A stretch of DNA of 64,000 nucleotides, taken from Desulfobaculum bizertense DSM 18034 (GTDB taxonomy: Bacteria; Desulfobacterota; Desulfovibrionia; Desulfovibrionales; Desulfovibrionaceae). Shown one piece after another: positions 17,179 to 25,437 of the stretch (position 1 is the first letter of the stretch; each line of letters opens with the position of its first letter). The notes under the pieces were generated by a model. It saw nothing but the letters and a program-made list of their open reading frames with translations, was not told where the DNA came from and made no database searches. A program made the position numbers and the translations under genes. The DNA is taken from contig NZ_FUYA01000002.1 of assembly GCF_900167065.1 (NCBI RefSeq), positions 290,817 through 354,816 on the forward strand. The letters are read 5' to 3'.

Positions 17179-18584
17179 AAAAATTGATTCTGTGCCTGTG
17201 CACATTGTGTTTTTTGTCGAGTTCAGTTTTTGCTGCTGATGCCCAGAAAGCGGACGGAAAGGCGTGGTCAAACACGCTGAACTCGGTCAAAAAACTGAGG
17301 ACTGAAACACAGTCTGATGCATTGCTAACGCGAAAAGCGATTCAGCAGCAGCGTGCGGAGCTTCGAAAAGAGCGTGCGGAAATGCGGGCTGAACGAGCCA
17401 GACGAAAGGCTCATCATGCAAAGCTTATGGCTCAGTTTGAAGAGTTGACGGCTCAGGAGCTTACCCTGCGCAAGCAGCTTGAGAGTCGAAAAGCAGAAAT
17501 GGATCTGCTCTCAGGTTCTGTCCGTGGCGCGGCTCGCCAGCTCAAGGAGCGGGCGCTGATGAGTCCGGCAACCGCAGAAAACCCAGAACAGCTTGTGGCC
17601 TTGTCTGCGCTCCTTGATTCGGGGCATTTCCCGGGGCTGAGTGGAATTCAGTCGCTTTCCAGAATGAGCTTTGCTGCAATGGCATCTTCTGGAGAGGTCA
17701 CAAAGCGCAAAGGAATGTGGATTGGGGAGGATGGTTCCGAGCATAACGGAACGATTTTACGCCTTGGTACATTGACTGCGGGCTTTGTTTCTTCGGATGG
17801 AGCAGGCTTTTTGCGGCCTGCGGCTGGCGGGATGCTCGAAGCTGTGTCGGGTGACCTGAATGGTTCCGTAGGCGCTCTTAAAGATTTTGTGCAGGGAAAG
17901 CGCATTGACGCGCCTGTTGATTTTTCTGGGGGCGAAGTCTTCAAGCGTTTTGAAAAGAAAAGCAGCTTTGCTTTGGCTCTTGAAAATGGTGGCTTCCTTG
18001 TATGGCCGATTCTGCTTGCTGGTCTCATTGGTCTTGGCATTGCCGCAGAGCGTTTCTGGACGCTGTGGCGCATCCGCATGTGCCCTGAGTGCAAGATGGA
18101 AAAAGCCTTTGTCTGGGCTGGCCGCGGCAATCGTGACAAATGCGCATCCTGCCTTGGAACAAAGGGAAGCACTCCGACCTGCCGTGTTTTGAGTCACGTT
18201 ATTCTGCATTCTGGCGGTACGCTTGTCAGCATGGAAAAAGGCTTGCAGGAAGCAATTCTTCAGGAGTTGCCGCTCCTTGAGCGGTATCTGCCAACCATGA
18301 ACATCCTTGCTGCTGTTGCTCCTCTTCTTGGTCTTCTTGGTACCGTTACCGGCATGATTAATACCTTTCAGGTCATTACGGTCTTTGGCGCGGGCGATCC
18401 CCGACTGATGTCTGGCGGTATTTCTGAAGCGCTGATTACTACTCAGCTTGGCCTTGCCGTCGCGGTGCCCCTGACTCTGATGCATCATTTCCTGGAGCGG
18501 AAAGTCGACCGCATTGTTGCAGACATGGAAGAGAAGGGCACAACCCTTGTTGCCCGTCTGGTTGCTGCTGGAGGTCGAGAATGA
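17175..18584 (+). CDS. ttpC: TtpC-like ExbB/TolQ family protein with zinc-ribbon insert
   Basis: 469-aa MotA/TolQ/ExbB family protein of the TonB2 type. It has a signal peptide (about 1-21), a strong coiled coil (about 50-112), a periplasmic domain (to about 265), the first helix of the channel domain (about 273-291), a cytoplasmic loop, and two further helices (about 376-395 and 417-437). The conserved AAVAPLLGLLGTVTGM motif is intact. The unusual point is a CPEC...CASC pair in the cytoplasmic loop (C303, C306, C323, C326). That would suit a zinc ribbon or rubredoxin-like knuckle, which I do not know from ExbB proteins. The start and stop overlap neighbours by ATGA. It presumably couples proton flow to the TonB at 19572-20249. 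Confidence 0.85.
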   Translation: MKKLILCLCTLCFLSSSVFAADAQKADGKAWSNTLNSVKKLRTETQSDALLTRKAIQQQRAELRKERAEMRAERARRKAHHAKLMAQFEELTAQELTLRKQLESRKAEMDLLSGSVRGAARQLKERALMSPATAENPEQLVALSALLDSGHFPGLSGIQSLSRMSFAAMASSGEVTKRKGMWIGEDGSEHNGTILRLGTLTAGFVSSDGAGFLRPAAGGMLEAVSGDLNGSVGALKDFVQGKRIDAPVDFSGGEVFKRFEKKSSFALALENGGFLVWPILLAGLIGLGIAAERFWTLWRIRMCPECKMEKAFVWAGRGNRDKCASCLGTKGSTPTCRVLSHVILHSGGTLVSMEKGLQEAILQELPLLERYLPTMNILAAVAPLLGLLGTVTGMINTFQVITVFGAGDPRLMSGGISEALITTQLGLAVAVPLTLMHHFLERKVDRIVADMEEKGTTLVARLVAAGGRE

Positions 18585-19165
18585 GCTATTTGACGCAGAT
18601 ACTGCACCATTTGGCAGAGGGGGGAGGCGTTATGCTTCCCATTCTTCTGCTGTCGCTGGTGATGTGGTGGCTTGTTTTTATGAAGGTGCGCGAGTTCTAT
18701 CCGCTTCTACATAAGGAACGTCCTGTTCAGGATGTTTTGGAAAAGCGGGGAAGTGGCTGGCAGCATTCGCTGGCACATGATTACTTGCGGAGTCGCTCCG
18801 GTAGCGAAGAGCTGGACCTTGAGCTGAGTCGGGTGCTTGTGGACAGGCATGCTGGGCGCATTTCCAAGGGTATCCCTACTATTCTTGTTCTTGCCGCAGT
18901 TGCACCGCTGCTGGGCCTTTTGGGAACCGTTTCTGGCATGATTGATACCTTTGATGTCATTGCCGAGTTTGGGACAGGTAACGCCAAGGGGCTTGCCGGA
19001 GGTATCTCTCAGGCGCTGATCACAACGCAGAGTGGTCTGATGGTCGCGGTTCCGGGAATGGTAGCTGGCGGCATCCTTTTCCGCATGGCTCTCAAGCTTC
19101 GCCGCAAGATGGAGATTTTTTTGAGTCGGGTTGAGCGAGCGATTAGTTCGGAGGTGGCGGTATGA
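18581..19165 (+). CDS. exbB: ExbB proton channel protein
   Basis: 194-aa inner-membrane MotA/TolQ/ExbB domain protein without the extended N-terminus of its upstream neighbour. Helices lie about 17-32, 97-122 and 144-165. LAAVAPLLGLLGTVSGMIDTF carries the conserved glycine-rich helix; the ISQALITTQSGL segment also matches ExbB. It has ATGA overlaps on both sides. With ExbD it forms the proton-driven motor for TonB. Two ExbB-family proteins in a row is normal for TonB2 systems (TtpC plus ExbB2). Confidence 0.93.
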   Translation: MSYLTQILHHLAEGGGVMLPILLLSLVMWWLVFMKVREFYPLLHKERPVQDVLEKRGSGWQHSLAHDYLRSRSGSEELDLELSRVLVDRHAGRISKGIPTILVLAAVAPLLGLLGTVSGMIDTFDVIAEFGTGNAKGLAGGISQALITTQSGLMVAVPGMVAGGILFRMALKLRRKMEIFLSRVERAISSEVAV

Positions 19166-19575
19166 GTGCGTATTCTCCATATAGGCGACAGCGTCACCGT
19201 TCTTCGGAAATCAATATGACACCGCTTATTGATATGGTCTTTATTCTGCTGATTTTTTTCATCGTAACCACAAGCTTTGTCAAAGAATCAGGCGTCGACG
19301 TTGAGCGTCCGGTAGCGAATACTGCTGTGCGCAAAGAAAACGTGAGTGTCATGGTCGGCGTTGATGCCGAAGGCATTGTCTGGCTGGATGGTCGGAGTAT
19401 GGACATTCGCTCTGTGCGTCCGTGGATGGAGCATTTTCTTGCTGAAACTCCAGAGGGCGCAGTGATGGTTGCTGCGGACCGTCACGCAGAAAGTGGTGTG
19501 TTGATTCAGGTTTTGGATGCCTGCCGTGAAGCAGGGGTAAAAAACGTGAGCGTTGCAGCGCGGAGGCCAAAGTGA
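19162..19575 (+). CDS. exbD: ExbD energy-transducing protein
   Basis: 137-aa ExbD/TolR protein with one transmembrane helix (about 24-42). The essential membrane aspartate is present in MTPLIDMVFILLIFF, in the classical position. The periplasmic domain follows, with VMVAADRHAESGVLIQVLD. It starts by ATGA overlap with exbB and ends overlapping the tonB GTG. Confidence 0.95.
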   Translation: MSAYSPYRRQRHRSSEINMTPLIDMVFILLIFFIVTTSFVKESGVDVERPVANTAVRKENVSVMVGVDAEGIVWLDGRSMDIRSVRPWMEHFLAETPEGAVMVAADRHAESGVLIQVLDACREAGVKNVSVAARRPK

Positions 19576-20249
19576 GTGCGTCTCGTGCGACAAACTGGGC
19601 CTTGGCGACTCTTGCTGCGCTTGGCATCAATTGTTTGTTGTTCATTTTGCCCCTGATTATGGCTGTGCCTCACATTGAGAAAGCTGTCCCTGAGATTGAA
19701 GGCGGGGTGCGACTGTCGAGTCTGAAAACTCCTCGTCCTCAAAAAGAAGAGGTTCAGCAGAATCAGCCAGAGCAAATGGAAACCCCAGAGCGCTTTATTC
19801 AGCCCGTGCTGGAGACCCCTGTGCCCGTGACGCAGCCCAAGGTTGATATTGATTTGCCTCCCGCGGAGTTTGAAATCAATCCGCAACTCTCGCAAGGTGT
19901 TGCGGTGAATGTTGCCGCAGTCAAGCCCGCTGCACATGCACCGGCTTTGGCCGGGGGAAGCTTTGGCGTTGGGGATCTGGACGATCGGCCTATGCTGATT
20001 TTTGGCCCGACTCCGCAGTACCCCTTGCAGGCCCGTCGTCGGGGGCTTCGTGGAACCGTGAAAGCTCGGCTTTCTGTGAACGAAAAAGGGCAAGTTACGG
20101 CTGTGAAAATTGTTGGCGGAGACAATGTGAAGATCTTTGCTGATGCGGTTCGATCAACGCTGGTGCGCTGGCGATTCAGCCCCGGTAAAAAAGATGGCAA
20201 ACCCGTACGCTGGGCTGTCATCGTTCCCATTGCGTTTGACAGAGACTAG
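19572..20249 (+). CDS. tonB: TonB protein
   Basis: 225-aa TonB. One N-terminal helix (about 10-32) is followed by a proline- and glutamine-rich spacer (about 50-110) and the C-terminal TonB fold (about 140-225). The GPTPQYPLQARRRGLRGTVK and RWRFSPGKKDGKPVR motifs are typical. It starts at GTG 19572, overlapping the exbD stop. It would energise the receptors in this window (5100-7553, 45429-47438) and possibly others in the genome. Confidence 0.93.
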   Translation: MSASRATNWALATLAALGINCLLFILPLIMAVPHIEKAVPEIEGGVRLSSLKTPRPQKEEVQQNQPEQMETPERFIQPVLETPVPVTQPKVDIDLPPAEFEINPQLSQGVAVNVAAVKPAAHAPALAGGSFGVGDLDDRPMLIFGPTPQYPLQARRRGLRGTVKARLSVNEKGQVTAVKIVGGDNVKIFADAVRSTLVRWRFSPGKKDGKPVRWAVIVPIAFDRD

Positions 20250-20258
20250 GGAGGGCAT

Positions 20259-21476
20259 ATGCATCGTTTTGTCTGTGCTGTTGTACTTGTACTGATGTGG
20301 GTGACTGTTGCCGAGGCACAGTGGTCCCGAGCGCTGTCGCCGGGATCTGGCCGAATTTTGCAGCAGGCGCAGCAGTACATGAAAAGTGGCAAGGACCAGA
20401 AAGCCGGGGCACTTCTTCGGAAGTATGTCGAGGAGTCTTCGTCTCCGCATCCTTTGGGTTCGCTGATGTATGGCAACTGGCTGATGTCGCATGATCGCCT
20501 CAAAAAGGCCGCCAAGGTCTATGCTGCGGCTTTGGAAAAAGAGCCAAAAAGCCCTGAGCTGTGCATGAATCTTGGTGTTGTTCGTTTTCGGCAGGAGCGT
20601 TTTGCTGAGGCTGGTGAGCTTTTTTTGCGGTCTGGTCCTTTGATGAAAAAGCCTGACCAAAGTCTCGTGTATCAGGCTGCAGTCTGCTTTTTCTATGACA
20701 AGCAGTACCATCGGGTTGAGCATATTTTGCACCCCTTGCTTGCGGATCGTTCTGCCAAGCCTGAATGGGTTCAGCTTATGGCTCATAGCCTTGTTAGCCA
20801 GAAGAAGTGGGGAAAGGCCGAAGGCGTGCTGATTCGCTTTCTTCGGGTTCGACCAGACGAAGTCCCGTACTGGAAGCTCCTTGCTCAGGTGCGCATAGCG
20901 GAAAAGAAATATCGAGGTGCTGCCGCAGCCCTTGAGATTGCATACCGCATTCATGCCCCTTCCCGTCAGGAGCGCGAGACGCTTTCTCAGATTTATTCCT
21001 ACATTGGTGCGCACCTGCTTGCCATGCGAAGCCTTGAGCAGTCCTATACCAAAATCCCGCCTGCAAAGGTGTGTGATAAAATGGCGCGGGCATATGCCTT
21101 TGCCGGGCGCGACAAAAAAGCTTTGGCAATGATGCAGCAGGCCGTGCAGCAAAAGCCGACGGCCAAGCGCTGGATGACCAAGGCGCAGTTTGAATATAAG
21201 ACACGCCGTTATGCTGCGGCTGAGAACAGTTTGAAACAGGCTGTCCGGATGAAGGAAAAAACTGGGCTTGCGCAGTATATGCTCGGGCTTGTGTACTGGC
21301 AGAGAAATGACTGGTCTTCAGCACGGGAGCATCTCCTGCTTGCAGAAAAAAGCCGTCGCTATAAACGCATGGCAGGGCAGGCTCTTGGAGCACTTGAGTC
21401 GCTTGGACAGGCCAAGAGAGATGCGCAGCAGGGACTGGAGGCAGCGACAGCCCGAAAAAACAAGCCACATGTATAG
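20259..21476 (+). CDS. TPR-repeat periplasmic protein of the TonB2 operon
   Basis: 405-aa protein with a signal peptide (about 1-22, ending EAQW). TPR-like helical repeats fill the rest, for example residues 30-70, 83-120, 190-225 and 300-355 with the A..Y....L pattern. ATG 20259 has GGGAGGGC upstream. TPR proteins commonly close TonB2 operons and are thought to help particular receptors; the function is otherwise unknown. A terminator follows 25 bases after the stop, so this is the last gene of the operon. Confidence 0.8.
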   Translation: MHRFVCAVVLVLMWVTVAEAQWSRALSPGSGRILQQAQQYMKSGKDQKAGALLRKYVEESSSPHPLGSLMYGNWLMSHDRLKKAAKVYAAALEKEPKSPELCMNLGVVRFRQERFAEAGELFLRSGPLMKKPDQSLVYQAAVCFFYDKQYHRVEHILHPLLADRSAKPEWVQLMAHSLVSQKKWGKAEGVLIRFLRVRPDEVPYWKLLAQVRIAEKKYRGAAAALEIAYRIHAPSRQERETLSQIYSYIGAHLLAMRSLEQSYTKIPPAKVCDKMARAYAFAGRDKKALAMMQQAVQQKPTAKRWMTKAQFEYKTRRYAAAENSLKQAVRMKEKTGLAQYMLGLVYWQRNDWSSAREHLLLAEKSRRYKRMAGQALGALESLGQAKRDAQQGLEAATARKNKPHV

Positions 21477-21501
21477 CTGTAAGATTTTATGATGGAAAAA
21501 G

Positions 21502-21532
21502 AGGCCCTCGTCGTGAGACTGGGGCCTTTTTT
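21502..21532 (+). terminator. Terminator of the yej-tonB operon
   Basis: AGGCCC (21502-21507) pairs with GGGCCT (21522-21527), followed by six T. The minus strand also has a T run after the stem, so it may serve the minus-strand gene ending at 21674 as well. Confidence 0.85.
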
Positions 21533-21673
21533 ATGGGGATAAAATACGAGGGGACACTTATGAAACGTGTCTGTGAGTTTTTTGTACGCGGGAAAACGCG
21601 TCGTGCGCATTAGGGGCGCGTCGTTCATTGTTGTTTGAAGTTTTTGAGAGCAAAAAGTCCTGTGTGGTGAGGA

Positions 21674-22246
21674 TTAAGGCCTCTTTTCCAGTTCGCGCTC
21701 TTTGAGCGCTGCGGCCTTGGCTCTTTTGTACAGTTCTTTGTCAACTAAGGCATTGGTGAGCGTGTAGCCCTGCTGGATGTGAACATCGACCAGACGGCGG
21801 ATAGTTCTATCGGTGTTTAACTCTTTGTAGCGCAGAACTCCGTGGTCATCGTGCCAGCGAATAGAAAAGAGCTGGGGATATGGACTGCCGGGTTCGAGGA
21901 AATTATCGCCTTCGAAAGTATAAATTTCTTTATAATTATGAGCGTTAGGCTCTGTCATATTCAATACAGAATAATCTACGACTTTTTTCATTGCCGTAAG
22001 GAATTCTTCGCGAGGGATTTCAAAGACAAATTTATGTATTTCGTCTAATGAGCCACCTAGAATGGCAATTTTGTCGGTGCCATCAAGAGCTTGAAGGACT
22101 GTAAGTCCTTTCATGTACTCCCCATTGGCTTCGACTTTTCGTTCTTGAACATCGAGCACAACTAAAAGGTCTTCATCTTCTGCAGAAGATAAAGATGGTG
22201 TTAGAAGTATAAGTAGTCCAATAAATATTAAGCTGAGGTGTTTCAC
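21674..22246 (-). CDS. Secreted protein of unknown function
   Basis: 190-aa protein beginning at GTG 22246 behind AGGAG. It has a signal peptide (about 1-22, ending LSSAE). The mature part is acidic with a basic lysine/glutamate-rich tail (residues 165-190). I recognise no domain and see no cysteines. It stands alone on the minus strand between two terminators, so it is probably a single-gene unit. Local AT content is higher than in the neighbouring operons, as in the non-coding stretch that follows, which may hint at later acquisition. Confidence 0.7.
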   Translation of the reverse strand: MKHLSLIFIGLLILLTPSLSSAEDEDLLVVLDVQERKVEANGEYMKGLTVLQALDGTDKIAILGGSLDEIHKFVFEIPREEFLTAMKKVVDYSVLNMTEPNAHNYKEIYTFEGDNFLEPGSPYPQLFSIRWHDDHGVLRYKELNTDRTIRRLVDVHIQQGYTLTNALVDKELYKRAKAAALKERELEKRP

Positions 22247-22863
22247 ACGGTCTCCTTTTTTGGGGCCTTGTTACAGAACAAAGTATATGGAGTAAAGATA
22301 CGATGTGAAATTGTATGAATTAAAAGAGAAAAGTATGATTCACAACTCAGAGAATGGGGTGCTGTGGTTTGTAGAGGTTGGAAGTTGCCTTTATGGGTCT
22401 ATCAAACTGATATTGAGTCTCTTTCTGTTTGTCTGTGGTATAATTTTTATTATGAGAAGCATTTTAGCGGTGTGTTTTAGAAAATATAGTATATAATAAA
22501 TTGGAAACATTATTTGATAGAAAAAGCGAAAGAATACAGTGCTTTTGATTAAGATGTGATGAATGGTCTTCTTTTTATGAATGGGAAAGGCTTTGAAAGA
22601 ATGTTAAGAATTGCAATAGTCTTGTGTCTGTAATGAATTCCATGTGTCTGCTTTTGTGTGTGTGTCGATTTATAAGGGGAAAGTTGTGATGCGTGATATG
22701 TACACTTGGGATATGAAGCCCTTTTTGCACCATTCTCTATAGGAAAAGAGAAAAATTCCTATCTTCACTTCAAAAAGGCGTTGTGATAGGAGTCCCGTGC
22801 GAATCAGCTCTATGCGATTCATTACGGTGTTTGTATAATTTCTGTGATGCTTTTGGAGAGGAT
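22247..22863. other. AT-rich intergenic stretch
   Basis: 617 bases with no confident gene. A 63-codon frame (22305-22496, plus, GTG start, hydrophobic C-half) is the only open frame of note; it lacks a clear ribosome site and is AT-biased like its surroundings, so it is not called. The 3' end must hold the promoter of the 22864 gene. No repeat or strong hairpin was noticed. Confidence 0.5.
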
Positions 22864-23865
22864 ATGAAGCGAGTTATTTTATGCGTGGTGGCTCTTGCGA
22901 CATTGCTTTGCGGTGTGAGCAGTGCCTCTGCTCAGGAAAAGGTTAAAATCCGTGTTTTTATTGGGGCACAGTTTGAGATCGGAGACTACACTGGCGATAG
23001 AGCAGGTGAGTTCCAGCATTGGTATGAGAGATACTTCACAGAAGCCAAGGCGTTTGAGGTTGCCGGAGCTGAAAAGGCCTTGTTTGTAAACAAGGACGGG
23101 GTGGCAGGTTCTGTTCTTGGTATGGGCAAAGTTCGCAGTTCTTCTTCCATGACTGCTCTTTTGGCAGATCCTCGTTTTGATTTCTCCGAAACCTATTTTA
23201 TTATCACCGGATGCGGTGGCACTCCGCCAAGCGTTGGAACGGTTGCCTCTGTTTTCTGGTCTGACTGGCTTGTTGACTATGACCTTGGTCATCGATGGGC
23301 ATATGGCGAAGTTCCCGCTGGTGATCCGCTGTTTTCCCCGCGCAAAGGGTATGAAGACGTTCGTGTGCTGAAAATTAATCCTGCACTTGTTGCGAAAGCA
23401 TTTGAACTGACCAAGGACACTCCGCTGGATGACTCTGAGCAGTCGAAGAAATATCGCCAGAAGTACCCTCAGAAAACGGCGCAGCGTAGCCCGTTTGTTG
23501 GCGTTGGTACGAGCTTGTGCTCGGATACTTTTTTCCACGGTCCCGGGCTTTCTCGAGAAGCGCAGTATATTTGTGATCTTTATGGAGCTGGCACCTATTC
23601 AATCACAGAGATGGAAGGGATGGCTGTTGCATACGTGATTAAAAAGTTTGGTCATGCTGATCGTGTGATTAGCTTGCGCACACCGGTGAACTTCGATCAG
23701 GGAAATCCGAATGAAAGCACTTTGGAACACCTTGATCCCGCTCCGGGGAACTATCCGGGCGGTTTCTCTACTGGAATCCACAATGCGGCCAAGGTTGGCA
23801 TCAGGTTTGTGGACCACGTTGTTGCACACTGGAATGACTGGAAGAACGGTGTTCCTCAAATGTAG
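22864..23865 (+). CDS. Purine nucleoside permease (NUP) family protein
   Basis: 333-aa exported protein with a signal peptide (about 1-22, ending SSASAQ). The NUP-family pattern is clear: KIRVFIGAQFEIGDYTGDRAGEFQHW, ITGCGGTPPSVGTVASVFWSDWLVDYDLG, and EMEGMAVAY with the downstream RVISLRTPVNFDQ. The fold is related to nucleoside phosphorylases, and fungal members transport or bind purine nucleosides. In bacteria the role is unsettled; a periplasmic nucleoside-binding or hydrolysing protein is plausible. The frame is open to 22783, but ATG 22864 has GGAGAGGAT and begins the signal peptide. It is a single-gene unit ending in a terminator. Confidence 0.85.
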   Translation: MKRVILCVVALATLLCGVSSASAQEKVKIRVFIGAQFEIGDYTGDRAGEFQHWYERYFTEAKAFEVAGAEKALFVNKDGVAGSVLGMGKVRSSSSMTALLADPRFDFSETYFIITGCGGTPPSVGTVASVFWSDWLVDYDLGHRWAYGEVPAGDPLFSPRKGYEDVRVLKINPALVAKAFELTKDTPLDDSEQSKKYRQKYPQKTAQRSPFVGVGTSLCSDTFFHGPGLSREAQYICDLYGAGTYSITEMEGMAVAYVIKKFGHADRVISLRTPVNFDQGNPNESTLEHLDPAPGNYPGGFSTGIHNAAKVGIRFVDHVVAHWNDWKNGVPQM

Positions 23866-23925
23866 CGGCGCGGGGCGCCTCTCAGATGCTTCTGAGAGAT
23901 AAAAATCCTGCGATAGAGACAAGTG

Positions 23926-23969
23926 TGGCCGATTTTCTCCTCTTTGAGTGAGAGAATCGGCCATTTTTT
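23926..23969 (+). terminator. Terminator after the NUP-family gene
   Basis: TGGCCGATT (23926-23934) pairs perfectly with AATCGGCCA (23955-23963), followed by six T. A smaller hairpin, CTCTCAGA...TCTGAGAG, lies just upstream near 23879-23898. Confidence 0.9.
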
Positions 23970-23991
23970 GTGCGCGTTGCCATGTGGAAAG

Positions 23992-24138
23992 GTGGGGGGG
24001 GCGACATGCTTTTCACCCGGTCGTCATCGTGTAGGACGGTTTCAATCCACGCTCCCGTGGGGGGGCGACGATATTTCTAAAATTAAAGGTGAGCAGTATA
24101 ATGGTTTCAATCCACGCTCCCGTGGGGGGGGGGGCGAC
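23992..24138 (+). CRISPR. Decayed mini CRISPR array, type I-C-like repeat, no cas genes
   Basis: Two repeats begin GTTTCAATCCACGCTCCCGT (24039-24069 and 24104-24138), and a 3' repeat remnant GTGGGGGGGGCGAC ends at 24005. Spacers are 24006-24038 (33 bases) and 24070-24103 (34 bases). The repeat sequence and spacer length match the I-C type. The repeats differ in the G tract near the 3' end: 8 G in the remnant, 7 in the first full repeat, 11 in the last. No cas gene is in the window. It is best read as an orphan or relic array with a truncated first repeat. Confidence 0.8.
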
Positions 24139-24266
24139 TGCGGCGGTGCAGAACCCCCGGCACGTAAGGCTTCCGAGAGGTGTTTCCGCCAAGCTGCATT
24201 TTATGCTCAGCTTGAAAAGAATGCAAAAAGGTGGAACCTGTTCAGCTGTTTGATTTAATGGAATAT

Positions 24267-24315
24267 TTAAAAAACGCCAACCCCTCAGGGATTTTATGTG
24301 TGCTTGGGGTTGGCG
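24267..24315 (-). terminator. Terminator of the downstream metallophore operon
   Basis: On the minus strand CGCCAACCCC (24315-24306) pairs with GGGGTTGGCG (24284-24275), then six T (24274-24269). It lies 49 bases past the PP-loop gene stop. The stretch 24139-24266 before it holds nothing recognisable. Confidence 0.88.
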
Positions 24316-24363
24316 CAAGTGTTTTGAGGCTGCAAAGTCCATGAATGTTTTGCTGCGCTGTTT

Positions 24364-25437
24364 TTATGGTGTGGAACGCTGGAAGGGGAGTTGGGCAAGT
24401 GTTTCAAGCGAGGAGTCGAGGCCAAGCTGTTGGAGAACTGACTGATAGAATTCCTCTGGTTCTTCAAGCGCTGAATAATATTTTTTCAGTTCGTGGGGGT
24501 CGAGTTCTCCCGCACGGACCTGAGCTGAAAATTCATAATCCATATAGCTTGAAACATGATTGATTTTGGCGAGCGCCGCCATCAGCTTGAGGAGCTTGCA
24601 GCCTGAGGCGATATAGTGCTCTGATGCAAAGCTTGAAATCGGCTCCCAGCGTGTTTTCTGCAAGGCGGTTTCCATGATTTCCTGCGGGCGATACGGGAGG
24701 TAGAGAAACGGGCAAATGACGTCTGTCTGGATATCCTCTCTAAAGTGCGGGATGAAACTCCTGTCCTGATGCTTTTTCGCCTCGTGCTCCATTTGGGTGA
24801 AAAGGTAGGTAATGCGGCCAGCAATGGCTTTCTGCTGCTGGCGACGCAAAGCATCGATTTCGATTTCCAGTGTTTTCCCCATGCCAAAAAGCTGCTCAGG
24901 GTTATATCCAACAAAGAGTGCGGGAATCTTGTGCTGTTCAGCAAAAGAGCACCCGCTTTCCAAAAGGTAGCGCCCGCAATACAGGCAAATTTGGCCAAAG
25001 TCTTTTTCCATAAGGCCCGGTGTCGAAATCAGGAATCGATAAAAGCGGCTTGAGTCGTGGGCTGGAAGATGAAGAAGCTCGTGGTCTATATTCATTTCCT
25101 TGGCAAGCAGCTCTGCCTTTTCGAATGTCTCTGAGTATTCAAACCCATTGTCGATGGTGACGCCTAAAATATTCAGCTTCATTTTTTGGGTCAGCAGGTA
25201 GGCAAGGTACGCACTGTCTTTGCCGCCACTCATCATTAGAACAGCATCATACTTTTCCCCCTTTTTGAGAGCGTTGACGCGTTCGTTGAAGCGAGTTTCA
25301 AGTGCTTCCCAGTTTCTTTCGACTGGCTGGTACGAGCGGCAAAGAGGGCATAGCCCTGTCTCGTCAAGAAGAAGGCCACGGCTTGGATCTTCCTGCAACA
25401 GGCATTTCCGGCAACGTTTCGACGTGTACTCAAACAT
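24364..25437 (-). CDS. PP-loop ATP pyrophosphatase with zinc-finger N-terminus
   Basis: 357-aa cytoplasmic protein. The PP-loop SGGKDS is at residues 70-75; it binds ATP for AMP transfer. A four-cysteine site (C9, C12, C30, C33) precedes it, and an ICLYCGRY pair sits near 152-155. The overall form is like the N-acetyl-sugar amidotransferase (PseA/WbpG) and tRNA thiolase group. No sugar-biosynthesis gene is nearby. It is last gene of the operon with the AraC and ABC proteins, starting inside the end of the AraC gene with AAGGAG. It could amidate or thiolate the metallophore or activate a small molecule. That role is inference; only the fold and motifs are seen. Confidence 0.75.
   Translation of the reverse strand: MFEYTSKRCRKCLLQEDPSRGLLLDETGLCPLCRSYQPVERNWEALETRFNERVNALKKGEKYDAVLMMSGGKDSAYLAYLLTQKMKLNILGVTIDNGFEYSETFEKAELLAKEMNIDHELLHLPAHDSSRFYRFLISTPGLMEKDFGQICLYCGRYLLESGCSFAEQHKIPALFVGYNPEQLFGMGKTLEIEIDALRRQQQKAIAGRITYLFTQMEHEAKKHQDRSFIPHFREDIQTDVICPFLYLPYRPQEIMETALQKTRWEPISSFASEHYIASGCKLLKLMAALAKINHVSSYMDYEFSAQVRAGELDPHELKKYYSALEEPEEFYQSVLQQLGLDSSLETLAQLPFQRSTP

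Noticed and set aside
22305-22496. 63-codon small membrane-protein-like frame
   Set aside because: No ribosome site, AT-biased like the surrounding spacer, no partner gene; could be chance.
24139-24266. Possible third spacer and fourth repeat of the CRISPR relic
   Set aside because: The only resemblance (GTTTCCGCCAAGC near 24182) is weak and wrongly spaced (43 bases).
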